A stretch of 64,000 nucleotides of DNA. Source: Kitagawia praeruptora (lineage: Eukaryota > Streptophyta > Magnoliopsida > Apiales > Apiaceae). The DNA lies in contig CM075352.1 in assembly GCA_037693485.1 (NCBI GenBank), forward strand, positions 71,488,001 to 71,552,000, written 5' to 3'. The notes under the pieces are model-generated. The model worked only from the letters and a program-made list of their open reading frames with translations. It searched no databases and was not told the DNA's origin. Positions within the stretch are counted from its first letter, which is position 1; each line of letters begins with the position of its first letter. The position numbers and the translations under genes are program-made. Positions 1 to 9,923 of the stretch are shown here, piece by piece.

Positions 1-1
1 C

Positions 2-1747
2 ATGAAAGCTTTGCCTGATTTCTACAATGAGAAGATATCTGCAATTGAGGAAGCTAATGATCTGGATGAGATTTCATTAGAGGCAGTATATGGAAAATTG
101 AGAGCTTATGAACTTGACAAGCAGCAGAAGAAGAGCAGGAGTGAAGGAAAGATGAAGACTATTGCACTTACTGCTCAATCTGAAGTTAAGAAGCTTCCTG
201 AAGAACAGCATGAAGAGATTGCTGTAAAAAATTCAAGGAAGAAGAAAAGCAAAGAAAGTTCTGAGTCAGAGACTACTGATATGGACTCTGACAACAATGA
301 TTCTGAATCTGAGATGCAAGAACTCTTTGCTATGTTTGCTAAAGCTTTCAAGAAAGGAAAATTCAACAGGAGAAGATTTAGCAAAGGACCTTTTCAAAAG
401 AAGGAGGAGAAGAAGAGTGACAAAAGCAAAAGTACAATTGTCAAGCTTGATAAGGCCAAGATCAAGTGCTTTAACTGCAGCGAGCTTGGACACTTTGCTA
501 GTGAGTGTAAGAAGCCTAGGAATTCAGGAAAGGGTAATGCACTTATGGTCACACAGAAGGATTGGGCTGATTCCAGTGACTCTGAATTGGATTATGACAA
601 CATTGCATTGATGGCCAATAGTTCAGACAAACCTGGATCTCCAAAGAAAATTTCTCCATCCTCTGTTAAGGTATCACTTCACTCTCTTGATTCATTTGAT
701 AGCTTAAATTCTGATGAAATTAGATCTATCCATGCTGAGTTTAAAAATCTTATGACTAATTTTAGAATTCTTACTTGTGAAAGAGATGAACTTAAGGTTA
801 AGAATGATAAATTAGTTGATAGAAATAATTTTCTTGAATCTGAATTAATTCAAATGGAAGAATACAAGTTGAGTTCTGATAAAGCTAAGCATGATTATAG
901 TGTAATTCTTGAGGCTTATGACTATGTCAGAAAAGAACTAGAAGAAGAGAGAGATGTGATTAAGACCATTAACAATTCCAGTAAGAAGACAATAGAAATC
1001 TTTGAGAGTGGAATTCGTGGTAAGGTTAATGGTTTAGGTTTTGATAAGGCTAGACAAGAAGAAAAAGTAGCTATTGTCAATGATGATAGTAAGGTAGAAG
1101 CTAACACATCTAAATCTGAAGGTAAGAAAATTGTTTCTGAACCTAATCATGTTAAATTTGTTGATTCAAAAGGTACCCCTGTTGTACACAAAAGGATTAA
1201 CAATAGTTATTCAGATGAGAAAGTGTTAGAGAAACCTAAGAATGTAAACATAGGGTTTCTGTCTAAGTCTCAGTTGAAACAGAGATTAGATGATCTTTCA
1301 GAGTCTAGCAAGATTAAGAGAAATAGGAATGGAAAAGAAGGTATTAACAAAGAGAATAATTTCAAGAATGTACCTGATGCACCTAGGAAAAAATGCTATA
1401 AGTGTGGAAATCATAATCATTTGGCCCTAGACTGCAATCAAAAACCTTCTTGGAAAACTGAGTCCAGATTCCCCAAGACTCAGAAAATTCAATACCAACC
1501 ACAAAAAGCTTGTTATCATTGTGGTAGTTTACTTCATTCCATTTACATGTGTAGAGAATATCATGAACTGTATTATGACTATTATTCTTTGAAATCTGAA
1601 ACTCCTAATCACAAACAGTTTGTGAGATCAGAGTCTAAAGTTGACTCTGCAACAGGTAAAATAAATGCAAAATCTTCAAAGTCTGTTGTCTCTAAATCTA
1701 GTAAGAAAGGATCCAATCAAAGTTGGGTCCTAAAAAATTCTAACTAG
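2..1747 (+). CDS. gag: Gag of element A (5' partial)
   Basis: Particle-forming Gag of a copia element; 581 codons visible, N-terminal part outside the window, so the ATG at 2 is probably internal. It opens with the conserved end of the copia Gag domain (LEAVYGKLRAYEL, about residues 27-40). Three zinc-knuckle-like motifs follow: CX2CX4HX4C near residue 156 (CFNCSELGHFASEC), a second near 465 (CYKCGNHNHLALDC) and a third near 504 (CYHCGSLLHSIYMC). Between them is a Lys/Glu/Ser-rich, probably coiled-coil stretch. The C-terminal NQSWVLK matches the corresponding ends of B, C and D. It stops with TAG 17 bases before the acceptor-like TTGCAG at the pol start. No internal stops, so it looks functional. 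Confidence 0.9.
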   Translation: MKALPDFYNEKISAIEEANDLDEISLEAVYGKLRAYELDKQQKKSRSEGKMKTIALTAQSEVKKLPEEQHEEIAVKNSRKKKSKESSESETTDMDSDNNDSESEMQELFAMFAKAFKKGKFNRRRFSKGPFQKKEEKKSDKSKSTIVKLDKAKIKCFNCSELGHFASECKKPRNSGKGNALMVTQKDWADSSDSELDYDNIALMANSSDKPGSPKKISPSSVKVSLHSLDSFDSLNSDEIRSIHAEFKNLMTNFRILTCERDELKVKNDKLVDRNNFLESELIQMEEYKLSSDKAKHDYSVILEAYDYVRKELEEERDVIKTINNSSKKTIEIFESGIRGKVNGLGFDKARQEEKVAIVNDDSKVEANTSKSEGKKIVSEPNHVKFVDSKGTPVVHKRINNSYSDEKVLEKPKNVNIGFLSKSQLKQRLDDLSESSKIKRNRNGKEGINKENNFKNVPDAPRKKCYKCGNHNHLALDCNQKPSWKTESRFPKTQKIQYQPQKACYHCGSLLHSIYMCREYHELYYDYYSLKSETPNHKQFVRSESKVDSATGKINAKSSKSVVSKSSKKGSNQSWVLKNSN

Positions 1748-1766
1748 TTACTTTTTGTTTGCAGGG
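1748..1766 (+). promoter_or_regulatory. Acceptor-like sequence at the gag-to-pol junction (A)
   Basis: Directly after the gag stop is a T-rich tract ending TTTGCAG|GG (AG at 1763-1764), a good match to a plant 3' splice site. Pol becomes open in a different frame here: gag codons start at positions 2 mod 3, pol codons at 1 mod 3. The pol frame is closed upstream by TAA at 1741-1743 and the gag frame by TAG at 1745-1747. The same arrangement occurs in B, C and D. Confidence 0.5.
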
Positions 1767-4700
1767 CACAGGAAAGAAGCATTCAATTATCTTGGACAGT
1801 GGATGCTCTGGACATATGACTGGAAAGAAGTCCCTGCTTACAAAGTTTGAGAGGAAAGCTGGCCCAGTAATATCTTTTGGAGATGGCAACAAAGGAGAAA
1901 CTCTGGGATATGGCTCAATTATTTTGGGGAATGTCATCATAGAAAATGTAGCACTAGTTGAAGGCTTGAAACATACTCTTTTAAGCATAAGTCAACTGGG
2001 TGATAAAGGTTACAAATCAATCTTTGACAGAGAAGGATGCAAAGTCTTGAATATGCAGAATGGAGACATTGTTCTAACTGGTCAAAGACATGGTAACATA
2101 TATGAAGCCAGCTTAAGTGATACATCTAAAGGAATTGTTAGATGTCTCTACAGCAAAGCAACAAATGATGAAAGCTGGAATTGGCACAAGAAGCTCTCAC
2201 ATCTTAATTTCAAGAAGCTTAATCAACTTGTTAAACACAATTTGGTGAGAGGCCTACCTCAGGCAAATTTTGTGCAAGATGGACTTTGTGATGCATGTCA
2301 GCTTGGAAAGCAGAGAAGAACCACTTTCAAGAGCAAGACTGAAAATTCAATTACTGAACCATTTCACATGCTACATCTTGATCTGTTTGGTCCAGTAAAC
2401 ATTATGTCTATCAGCAAGAAAAGATATGCTCTAGTTATGGTGGATGATTTCACAAGGTTCACATGGGTGTTCTTTCTACACAAGAAGGATGAAGCTCCTC
2501 AGCAAATCATTGAACTCATCAAGAATATTCAGAATAATTCCGAGTACAAAGTTAAAGTACTTAGGAGTGACAATGGTACAGAATTCAAGAATTCTACAAT
2601 GGAGGGGTTTTGTGCAGACAATGGAATCACTCAACAGTTTTCTGCACCTGGTACACCTCAGCAAAATGGTGTAGTGGAAAGAAAGAACAGGACTCTCATA
2701 GAGGCAGCAAGAACCATGCTTGCAGATGCAAAACTTCCAACCTACTTTTGGGCAGAAGCTATTAACACTGCATGTTTCACTCAGAACTGTACCTTGGTAA
2801 ATAGTCATGGAAAAACTCCCTATGAGATGATCAAAGGAAAGAAACCAAGTGTGAAATATTTTCACATCTTTGGATGCAAATGCTATGTTCTAAAAGTTCA
2901 TCCAGAACAACTTGGAAAATTTGAAGCCAAATCGGATGAAGCAATTTTTCTAGGATACTCAGCATCTAAGGCCTTCAAAGTTTATAATCTCAGAACTCAC
3001 ATTGTTATGGAATCAATTCATGTTGCATTTGATGACAAGAAATTTGGAATTTTGCAAACTGATGAAAGCCATGACAAATTGGAATTTGAAAATCTGAAGA
3101 ATTCTGAGATACTCTCAAGTGATGATGAAGGTTCTCCAGAAGGAATTTCTATTGCTTCTCAAAGGAATGCTACTGTTGAGGGGGAGCAAATAAATCAGAG
3201 AGAACACAGTGATCATCAGGAGCAGACTAGTCTTTCAGAGTCTATTCCATCAGGAATTGATGTTTCAGAGTCTACTCCATCAGGAACTGACCTGTCAGAA
3301 TCTTCTGAGGAAAGATCAGTAACTAGCAGCAATATGGAATCTATTGATTCTATTGATCAAAGGAGAGTTTTTGAAGGTAGAGAGAATTCTTCTACAAGAG
3401 ATACCACTAACTTAGGGGGAGAGACTAGCAGAGTTGATTTACCACCTGTTAGAAAATGGACAAAGGATCATACTGAAGATTTGATAATTGGTGATCCAAA
3501 TAGTGGTGTTCGAACTAGAAGATCAATTCAAAATGAATGCTTGTATAGTTGTTTTCTCTCAAAGAATGAACCTAAGAAGGTTGAAGAAGCCTTACAGGAT
3601 CCTGATTGGGTAATTGCAATGCAGGAGAAATTAAATGAGTTTGAGAGAAACAAAGTTTGGAAACTGGTACCAAGACCTAAAGATAGATCTATTGTTGGTG
3701 CAAGATGGGTTTTCAGAAACAAGCTAGATGAATCTGGTATGATTGTAAGAAACAAAGCAAGACTGGTGGCCAAGGGTTATTCTCAGGAAGAAGGCATTGA
3801 TTATGATGAGACCTTTGCACCTGTAGCAAGATTGGAAGCAATCAGAATGTTTCTTGCATTTGCAGCTCATTCAAAATTTAAGGTATACCAGATGGATGTA
3901 AAGAGTGCTTTTCTAAATGGAAAACTTGATGAAGAAGTGTATGTAGAACAGCCACCTGGATTTGTTGATCCAAAGTTTCCAAATCATGTCTACAAACTTG
4001 ACAAGGCACTCTATGGACTAAAGCAGGCACCAAGAGCATGGTATGAGACTTTGTCTAAATTTCTTCTTGAAAATGGCTTCACAAGAGGTACAATTGACAA
4101 AACTCTATTCTTTAGAAAGATAAAAGGTGAATTGCTTTTAGTTCAAGTTTATGTTGATGATATTATTTTTGGTTCTACTAATGAAAAGTTGTGTGCTAAG
4201 TTTAGCAAGCTTATGCAGTCTAAGTATCAGATGAGCATGATGGGTGAACTAAATTATTTCTTAGGCTTGCAGGTCAAACAGACTGAGACTGGTATTTTCA
4301 TTAATCAGTCAAAGTATATCAAAGATCTTTTAAGAAGGTTTGACTTTCAAGACTGTGCAGTTGCAAAAACACCCATGGCAACAACCACTAAACTAGACTC
4401 TGATCCTAAAGGGAAGAGTGTGGATAATACTAGTTATAGAGGCATGATAGGCTCATTGTTATATCTAACTGCAAGTAGGCCAGATATAATGTTTTCTACC
4501 TGTTTATGTGCTAGATTCCAAAGTGATCCTAAGGAATCTCATTTAATTGCTGTGAAGAGAATTTTTAGATATCTCAAAGGAACTCCAAATCTTGGTTTGT
4601 GGTATCCTAGAGAATCTGATTTCTTTCTAATTGGCTATTCAGACTCTGATTATGCAGGGTGTAAGATAGACAGGAAAAGCACTACAGGTACATGTCAATT

Positions 4701-5091
4701 TTTGGGAAATAGATTGATTTCTTGGGCAAGCAAGAAGCAACAATCTGTTTCAACCTCAACTGCAGAAGCTGAGTACATAGCAGCAGGCAGTTGTTGTGCA
4801 CAGCTCCTTTGGATAAAAAATCAGTTGATGGATTATGTTATGACACTTAGTAATATTCCTATGTTTTGTGATAATACTAGTGCTATTAAAATTGCAGAAA
4901 ATCCAGTTCAACATTCAAGGACTAAGCACATTGATGTCAGGTATCATTTTATTAGAGAACATATTGAGAATGGTACTGTGGAACTTCATTTTGTTCCTAC
5001 TGACAAACAGCTTGCAGATATTCTAACTAAACCACTTGATGAGACTACATTCAGTAGACTAGTAAGTGAGTTAGGAATGTTAAATTTTTAG
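1759..5091 (+). CDS. pol: Pol of element A: protease, integrase, reverse transcriptase, RNase H
   Basis: Copia-type polyprotein, 1110 codons, uninterrupted. Order and approximate residues: aspartic protease DSGCSGHMTG (13-22); integrase HHCC zinc finger (His near 141 and 146, CDAC near 177); integrase catalytic triad as LHLDLFGP, RSDNGTEF and NGVVERKNR (about 208, 270, 306); a Ser/Glu-rich linker (about 450-570); reverse transcriptase WKLVPRP to YVDDIIFGS (about 634-805); RNase H with DSDYAGCK (about 962) and STAEAEYIAA (about 1001). It ends LGMLNF. There is no upstream ATG: the first in-frame ATG falls after the protease Asp, so pol must be fused to upstream coding sequence. The annotated start is the TTG of TTGCAG, not a real initiation codon. 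Confidence 0.95.
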   Translation: MQGTGKKHSIILDSGCSGHMTGKKSLLTKFERKAGPVISFGDGNKGETLGYGSIILGNVIIENVALVEGLKHTLLSISQLGDKGYKSIFDREGCKVLNMQNGDIVLTGQRHGNIYEASLSDTSKGIVRCLYSKATNDESWNWHKKLSHLNFKKLNQLVKHNLVRGLPQANFVQDGLCDACQLGKQRRTTFKSKTENSITEPFHMLHLDLFGPVNIMSISKKRYALVMVDDFTRFTWVFFLHKKDEAPQQIIELIKNIQNNSEYKVKVLRSDNGTEFKNSTMEGFCADNGITQQFSAPGTPQQNGVVERKNRTLIEAARTMLADAKLPTYFWAEAINTACFTQNCTLVNSHGKTPYEMIKGKKPSVKYFHIFGCKCYVLKVHPEQLGKFEAKSDEAIFLGYSASKAFKVYNLRTHIVMESIHVAFDDKKFGILQTDESHDKLEFENLKNSEILSSDDEGSPEGISIASQRNATVEGEQINQREHSDHQEQTSLSESIPSGIDVSESTPSGTDLSESSEERSVTSSNMESIDSIDQRRVFEGRENSSTRDTTNLGGETSRVDLPPVRKWTKDHTEDLIIGDPNSGVRTRRSIQNECLYSCFLSKNEPKKVEEALQDPDWVIAMQEKLNEFERNKVWKLVPRPKDRSIVGARWVFRNKLDESGMIVRNKARLVAKGYSQEEGIDYDETFAPVARLEAIRMFLAFAAHSKFKVYQMDVKSAFLNGKLDEEVYVEQPPGFVDPKFPNHVYKLDKALYGLKQAPRAWYETLSKFLLENGFTRGTIDKTLFFRKIKGELLLVQVYVDDIIFGSTNEKLCAKFSKLMQSKYQMSMMGELNYFLGLQVKQTETGIFINQSKYIKDLLRRFDFQDCAVAKTPMATTTKLDSDPKGKSVDNTSYRGMIGSLLYLTASRPDIMFSTCLCARFQSDPKESHLIAVKRIFRYLKGTPNLGLWYPRESDFFLIGYSDSDYAGCKIDRKSTTGTCQFLGNRLISWASKKQQSVSTSTAEAEYIAAGSCCAQLLWIKNQLMDYVMTLSNIPMFCDNTSAIKIAENPVQHSRTKHIDVRYHFIREHIENGTVELHFVPTDKQLADILTKPLDETTFSRLVSELGMLNF
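3411..3424 (+). other. Polypurine tract in the integrase-RT linker (A), candidate central PPT
   Basis: AGGGGGAGAGA lies in the fast-evolving linker of pol and codes LGGE. It copies the core of the element's own 3' polypurine tract (AGGGGGAGAT at 24603). The equivalent linker of B, C and D also holds AGGGGGAG. A role as a second plus-strand primer is inference. Confidence 0.45.
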
Positions 5092-5635
5092 ATTTTAACA
5101 TCTGCAAAAGTAGCAAGGTATGTTGTTCTTAGCTTATAGACTTGATATTCCTGTCAGGATCTATATTTGATTGTTAAATGTTTGAGCTATAACACATTGC
5201 CTTGATAAATTTCAGTATGATAGACTTGTTAATAATAATCAGGATTAGATTTGTTATCAGGATGCTGACGTCATCAGTATTGTGTCAGTATCAGGATTAT
5301 GAAAATTGTTTCAGATCCTGACGTTTACTTTGTGTAATAATCTGATTCTGTGATATGTTAAGTCTATGCTAGCAAGTTTTGATATTTGCATACTGATAAT
5401 TTATACATCATTCAAAAATCAAAAGACAAGCAGATAACAAGAAATTGTATTTTCATTAATAGAAATCATTACATAGAAATGAAATACATCATCTTTTTGT
5501 CTAAATTTCTACTCTATACTTGTCTTTGATATGAACTCTGAGGAACAGGACAAGGAGCATCTCAAGAAATCCATCAGGGGATGAAAGCCTCATTTGCTTT
5601 TGAATTCCTTGTCTGGGCGACTTGAATGAGAGCAG

Positions 5636-5662
5636 CTAACTTAAATGAATAGCATCTCCATC
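5636..5662 (-). pseudogene. 3' end of the antisense ORF of element A (second piece)
   Basis: Minus-strand continuation of the ORF at 20205-20447. If B and one AAGAT copy are ignored, the frame runs straight across and adds eight codons, ending with TAG at 5638-5636. Downstream on the minus strand (5635 to about 5440) the sequence is AT-rich with AATGAAAA-like words, compatible with a plant 3' UTR and poly(A) region. Confidence 0.4.
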
Positions 5663-5667
5663 AAGAT
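5663..5667. repeat. Target-site duplication of B, left copy (AAGAT)
   Basis: AAGAT directly before the LTR start TGAAAGG; an identical AAGAT follows the 3' LTR at 20205-20209. Confidence 0.95.
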
Positions 5668-6724
5668 TGAAAGGCAGAGTGTATTAACTTGTAACACTAT
5701 AACTGATGTAACTCAATTAAAAGAAAAGATACTTAACCAGAAGACAATCAAGAACAAGAAGTCACAAGAAATCAACACTATATGAAGACAAGGTAATTGA
5801 TACAATTGAACATGTTAACTATGATCAAGCCAAGAAGAAATCATTGAGAGAAGTTCAAGTCAAAGTTGTTCAGGCCTCAGTGATTTGAGAAATCGAGAAT
5901 CAAGATCATAACTATCAGTATCAACAAGACCAATTGATTTCAAGTGAACAAGAAGGAAAGCGAATATTGGAAAGCCAAGTTACTAAGTGAATATGGTAAT
6001 TTATTCAAGAAGCAGAAACACTATCAAGACTAGTCACTTATGAACCAGACCAGTGCATCAAGTGTCAGGACATTGATAGCAAGTTTATGTCAGTAATAAA
6101 GATCCATGTTCAAGAGCTTGCTGAAGAATAAAGAAGATATGAAGATATCACAAGCTCAAGATGTGCATTGAAGTTTCAAGTTGAAGACCAGAATATTTTC
6201 TAAGTACTAAATGTTCTGGATGGCCAAGTAGAATATTTCTAAGTAGAAGTTCGACTTAGAAATTTCGAGATGGCTAAGTAGAAATTCTCAAGTAGAAGTT
6301 CTACTTAGAGTGCAGCTTCAACATGACACATGGCATCTTCTGATTGGCAGATTTCCAAGCTTTCAAGATAAGATAAGATTTATGTGGACATCATTGGGCC
6401 ACGTATATCTTAGTCTTTGAAGACTACAGGTCATAGATTACATGTAGTATAAATAGAAGCACTTGTGTAATGTTTTAGTTAGTGAGCAATATTGAGAAAA
6501 ACACAAGAAAAAGAGAGAGAGTATATTCACAGAGCTTAGAATCATTTACTTCTCTCTGAACTTCTGTTATACTTTGTAATGAATGTTGTAGCAACCTTTT
6601 CAAGTTATATATAAAGAAATATATTCCTTGAATCTGTGTGTTCATTTATTGCATCGTATTTATTGCTTCTCATAATCGAAAAGTTGTATTCACCCCCCCC
6701 TCTACAACACATTTGGACCTAACA
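5668..6724 (+). repeat. 5' LTR of B
   Basis: Starts TGAAAGGCAG and ends GGACCTAACA. It holds a cluster of AAGTAGAA/TTCGACTTAGA words at about 6225-6310, a TATA box at 6448-6455 and, near the end, the C8 run TTGTATTCACCCCCCCC that A and C share. Differences from the 3' LTR are at 6035, 6093, 6184, 6374 and 6430 (approximate). Confidence 0.95.
6448..6455 (+). promoter_or_regulatory. TATA box of B 5' LTR
   Basis: TATAAATA about 275 bp before the LTR end, identical in the 3' LTR at 19928-19935. A likely transcription start lies about 30 bases downstream. Confidence 0.7.
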
Positions 6725-6726
6725 AT

Positions 6727-6738
6727 TGGTATCAGAGA
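6727..6738 (+). other. Primer-binding site of B (initiator Met tRNA)
   Basis: TGGTATCAGAGA two bases after the LTR end. It matches the plant initiator-Met tRNA 3' complement TGGTATCAGAGC in 11 of 12 positions; the last base is A instead of C. Confidence 0.85.
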
Positions 6739-7456
6739 GGATGTTTAACATACAAAACATAGATCCTTGTGTTTGGTAGAAGAATCGTGAGTTTTCATTT
6801 TCTAGATCTACTTTTCATTTTTTTCGAAAAGTGTGCTTTAATTCGTTTCCAGTGAAAACTCATCCGGGAAAAATTATTTAAATACTCCAGGTGTGATTAT
6901 TTGGCTTGGGTGTATTTTAATTAATTTTTGTGAATTAATCTGGGTTCATTGATATTTGGTGTTCTTGAGTGTTCATCATCTGTTCTTGTCAAAGAAGATA
7001 ACCCAACAACTTTTTGATCTCCTTTTTCAAACAAACAAAGATAGTCAAAAAGGTGTTTTTGTACTTTTGATTTGATTATTATTCCTTGGCCGAAAGCAAA
7101 AGAAAGTGTACTCAGTGCTTTGCAGGTGGGTTAGTCACTTTCGGCGTGTAAAGTAATCAAAAGTCAAAAAGAGTGTTAAAGGTGATATTGTTTATTCAAT
7201 ATTAAAGTAATCTGCAGAAAATTATTCTAAGGACAAAAAGTTCTACATAGAATTTCTACTTGAGATTTTCTACATAGAATTTCGACTTGGACAATTTCTA
7301 CTTGGTGAATTTCGACTTGGACAATTTCTACTTAGAGAAATTTCGACTTGAGCAAAATTTCTACTTAGAAAAATTTCGACTTGGCAGAAGTTCTACATAG
7401 ATATTCTACATAGCCTAGTCTTGGGTACTTAGAATTTTTTAGTGACAAGATTTGAA
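6739..7456 (+). other. Leader of B with motif array (non-coding)
   Basis: About 720 bases between primer-binding site and gag ATG without a convincing ORF. From about 7228 to 7440 it is a dense irregular array of TTTCTACTTAGA, TTTCGACTTGG and TTCTACATAGA words, the same motif as in the LTR and spacer of B. The earlier part (6740-7220) is AT-rich with nothing recognised. Confidence 0.75.
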
Positions 7457-9904
7457 ATGGCTCCTAAAAATTCTTTCAAGATCCCAATGTTCAACCGAGA
7501 TCACTATGAAGAATGGGTTTTCAGAATGAGACTCTACTTAGAGACTATTAACCCTGAGTATCTGGAAGTCCTTGAAAAGGGTAAATTTGTTCCAATGAAA
7601 GCTATTCCTGAGCGTACGGAAGGAGAGGAGGTTATACCTGCTCGGTCTGAGCCTAAAAAGGCAGCGGACTTTACGGATGCTGACAAGGAGCAAATAGCTT
7701 ATGATACTTCTGTAAGACAAACCTTGATGGAATCTCTTGATCATGAAATGTTCAACATAGTCAAAGGTTTGAATACAACAAAGAAAATTTGGGACAAGAT
7801 AGAAGTTGTCATGGAAGGATCTGCAGAGGTTAGAAGCAACAAGACACTTATACTCAAGATGGAGTATGACACCTTTAGAATACGAAAAGGAGAAAGCATA
7901 ACAGATGTCTATCTACGATTCAGTCAGTTGGTATTGGATTTGAATCTGAGAGGTGTTACTCTCCCCATGGTTGAGACCAATACAAGATATCTGAGGAACC
8001 AGCCAAAGAGCATTGAACATAGGGTCTACGCAATCAGAGAAACCTGAGATTTGCATACAACTTCTCTGGAAGAATATTATGGAATTCTGAAGACCTATGA
8101 GCTGGAGACACTTCAAGATCAAGCATGGGACAATGATTCAAAAGGAAAAGAAACTGCATCAGGATTAGTTGCTGATGAGGAGGAGTCTAAGAAGGCAATG
8201 GTTGCAGCAAAGCCTAAATCATCACCTGCACCGCATCAAGTTGATAATGATGACGAGTGTGCATCTAACAGTGATGATGACTACTTCACCCAAGAAGAGC
8301 TGGACAACATGGACGATAGTGTCGTGGCATACATGGCAAGGAAGTTTAGCAACATGAGATTTAGAAAGAGCAACCGACCACAGAGAAATTCTTCATCTTA
8401 CTATCGGGCTGCTAAGGGTGGTGGTAGTTCATCAGGCTACAAAAGCAAAGGCAAGAGTACCAGCTACAAATCTCCGTTGGATTTCAAAATGAAGTTCAAT
8501 TGCTATAATTGTGGTGAACCTGGACATTTTGCCTCGGACTGCAAAAAGCCTAAACAGACTTATCCAAAAGAGACATTTGAAGCCCTCAAAAGCAAGTATG
8601 AATCATTGGTGAAAGAAAAACATGGTAAAAGAGCTTTAGTAGTAACAGAAGGAAGAGCTTGGGATGATTCAGATGAGGAAGATGTTACTCATGTAGCAAA
8701 CTTTGCGCTCATGGCTGAGACATCAGAGGAACCAGAGGTACCAGTTCTAACCCTTAAAGTAGAAATGTCTATTGATGATTATAAGGAACAGAACGGCGCT
8801 CTTAGCGAAGAGATCTACATGTTGTGCAAAAGCCTAGACACTTCTCAAAAGGAACAGAAAACACTTGTCGCCAAAAGCAGAATGCTTGAGGCAAAAGTGG
8901 AAGAGTTAGAGGCCGCTTGCACTGTAGATACTTCTCTAAGAGATTTTATTAAATCTTTGGAACACAAGCTCGTCCTTAAGGAAGAAATAGAATCATGTTT
9001 AAGGAACAAACTAGCTGAGTTAGAAACTAAATGTGAAGCTTACAAACTAGCTGCTAGTAAAGTGTATGTAGATAATGACGTATTTAAGAAGATAACTGGA
9101 GTAGGTGTAGGACTTGATTATTCTGATCTTTCTAAGAAAGAAGGCAAGAGACATATCGATCCTAGCTCCAATGACCTTAAAAAGGAAACACCTAGTATTC
9201 TTAAATCTTCTGTCAAACCCATCTACAAACACCTTGTTCCTAGAATAGAAGAAGAAGAGACTGAATTGATAGCTAGATACGAGATTGAGATGGAAGATCG
9301 TCAGAAAGCACAACCTATAACTCCTATTAAACAAGTTAAAATCAATTTCCCTAGTGATGAATCTAGACTAGGAATAGGAGCTAAGGCTGTTAAACAACAA
9401 GGGAAGAAAGGCATAAAAGAGGTTAAGGCTGAACGAATAAAGAAAGCATGTTATCACTGCAAATCTACTGAACATCTTTCTTATGCATGTAAAGCTAACA
9501 TAAATGTTCCTGCTGCACATGCCATGCCTGTCACACATACAATGAATAATCTGCATCAGAATCATGCACAGTGTGGTCAACCTAATTGTATGCCATGCAC
9601 TTTTAACGTCATGCAAACTTTTGTGAATTTAATGAATGCATCTAGCCAGTCGTGCTCAAATACTGCTGCTAGTTCAAACATCAAGAAAAAGCATGTGAGA
9701 GCTAAGACTGTCAGTCCTCCTAAAGTTAGGAGTGACAAACCTTCTCCTAGGACTGATAAATATGTCAAGTCTGAGAAAGGAAAGGAGGAAGTCGAAAGCT
9801 CTAGTAATGTTCAGAAAAGTGCATCTCCTGTTGTTAAATCTGTTGATTATCAATCTTATCGAAAAGCCGGGCCCAATCAAAGTTGGGTTCCGAAGAAAGT
9901 CTAA
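7457..9904 (+). pseudogene. gag: Gag of element B, one in-frame stop
   Basis: Copia Gag starting at ATG 7457 (MAPKNSFKIPMFNRDHYEEW, the usual N-terminus with a conserved Trp). The frame is broken once by TGA at 8045-8047, just before the conserved LEEYYGILKTYELE segment; CGA to TGA would be a single C-to-T change. Downstream (8048-9904) is open: zinc knuckle CYNCGEPGHFASDC, coiled-coil-like Glu/Lys-rich middle, a second partial knuckle CYHCKSTEHLSYAC, a Cys/His-rich stretch, and C-terminal NQSWVPKKV then TAA. The frame overlaps the open pol frame by about 20 bases. Confidence 0.9.
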
Positions 9905-9923
9905 TCAATCTGTCATTGCAGGG
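9905..9923 (+). promoter_or_regulatory. Acceptor-like sequence at the gag-to-pol junction (B)
   Basis: After the gag TAA comes ATCAATCTGTCATTGCAG|GGC (AG at 9920-9921), 17 bases beyond the stop as in A. It is in the same phase relative to pol (CAG GGC), and pol is in the same relative frame as in A. Confidence 0.45.

Larger units (their letters stand above)
5092..5667 (+). other. Pol-to-env spacer of A, left part (no sense gene)
   Basis: No sense ORF. It is AT-rich and holds repeated TCAGGAT, ATCCTGA and CAGTAT words between about 5150 and 5330, including a TGACGTCA palindrome near 5268. The last part, read on the minus strand, looks like the 3' end and trailer of the antisense ORF described at 20205-20447. 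B is inserted at 5667. Confidence 0.6.

Noticed and set aside
1741..1764. Programmed -1 frameshift between gag and pol
   Set aside because: In A the frames overlap by only about three bases with no canonical slippery heptamer, and in D the pol frame is closed by TGA just before its start. Splicing explains all four better, though it is unproven.
2476..2865. 129-codon minus-strand ORF opposite pol of A
   Set aside because: A shadow of the conserved integrase region; similar shadows appear opposite pol of B and D. No independent signal.
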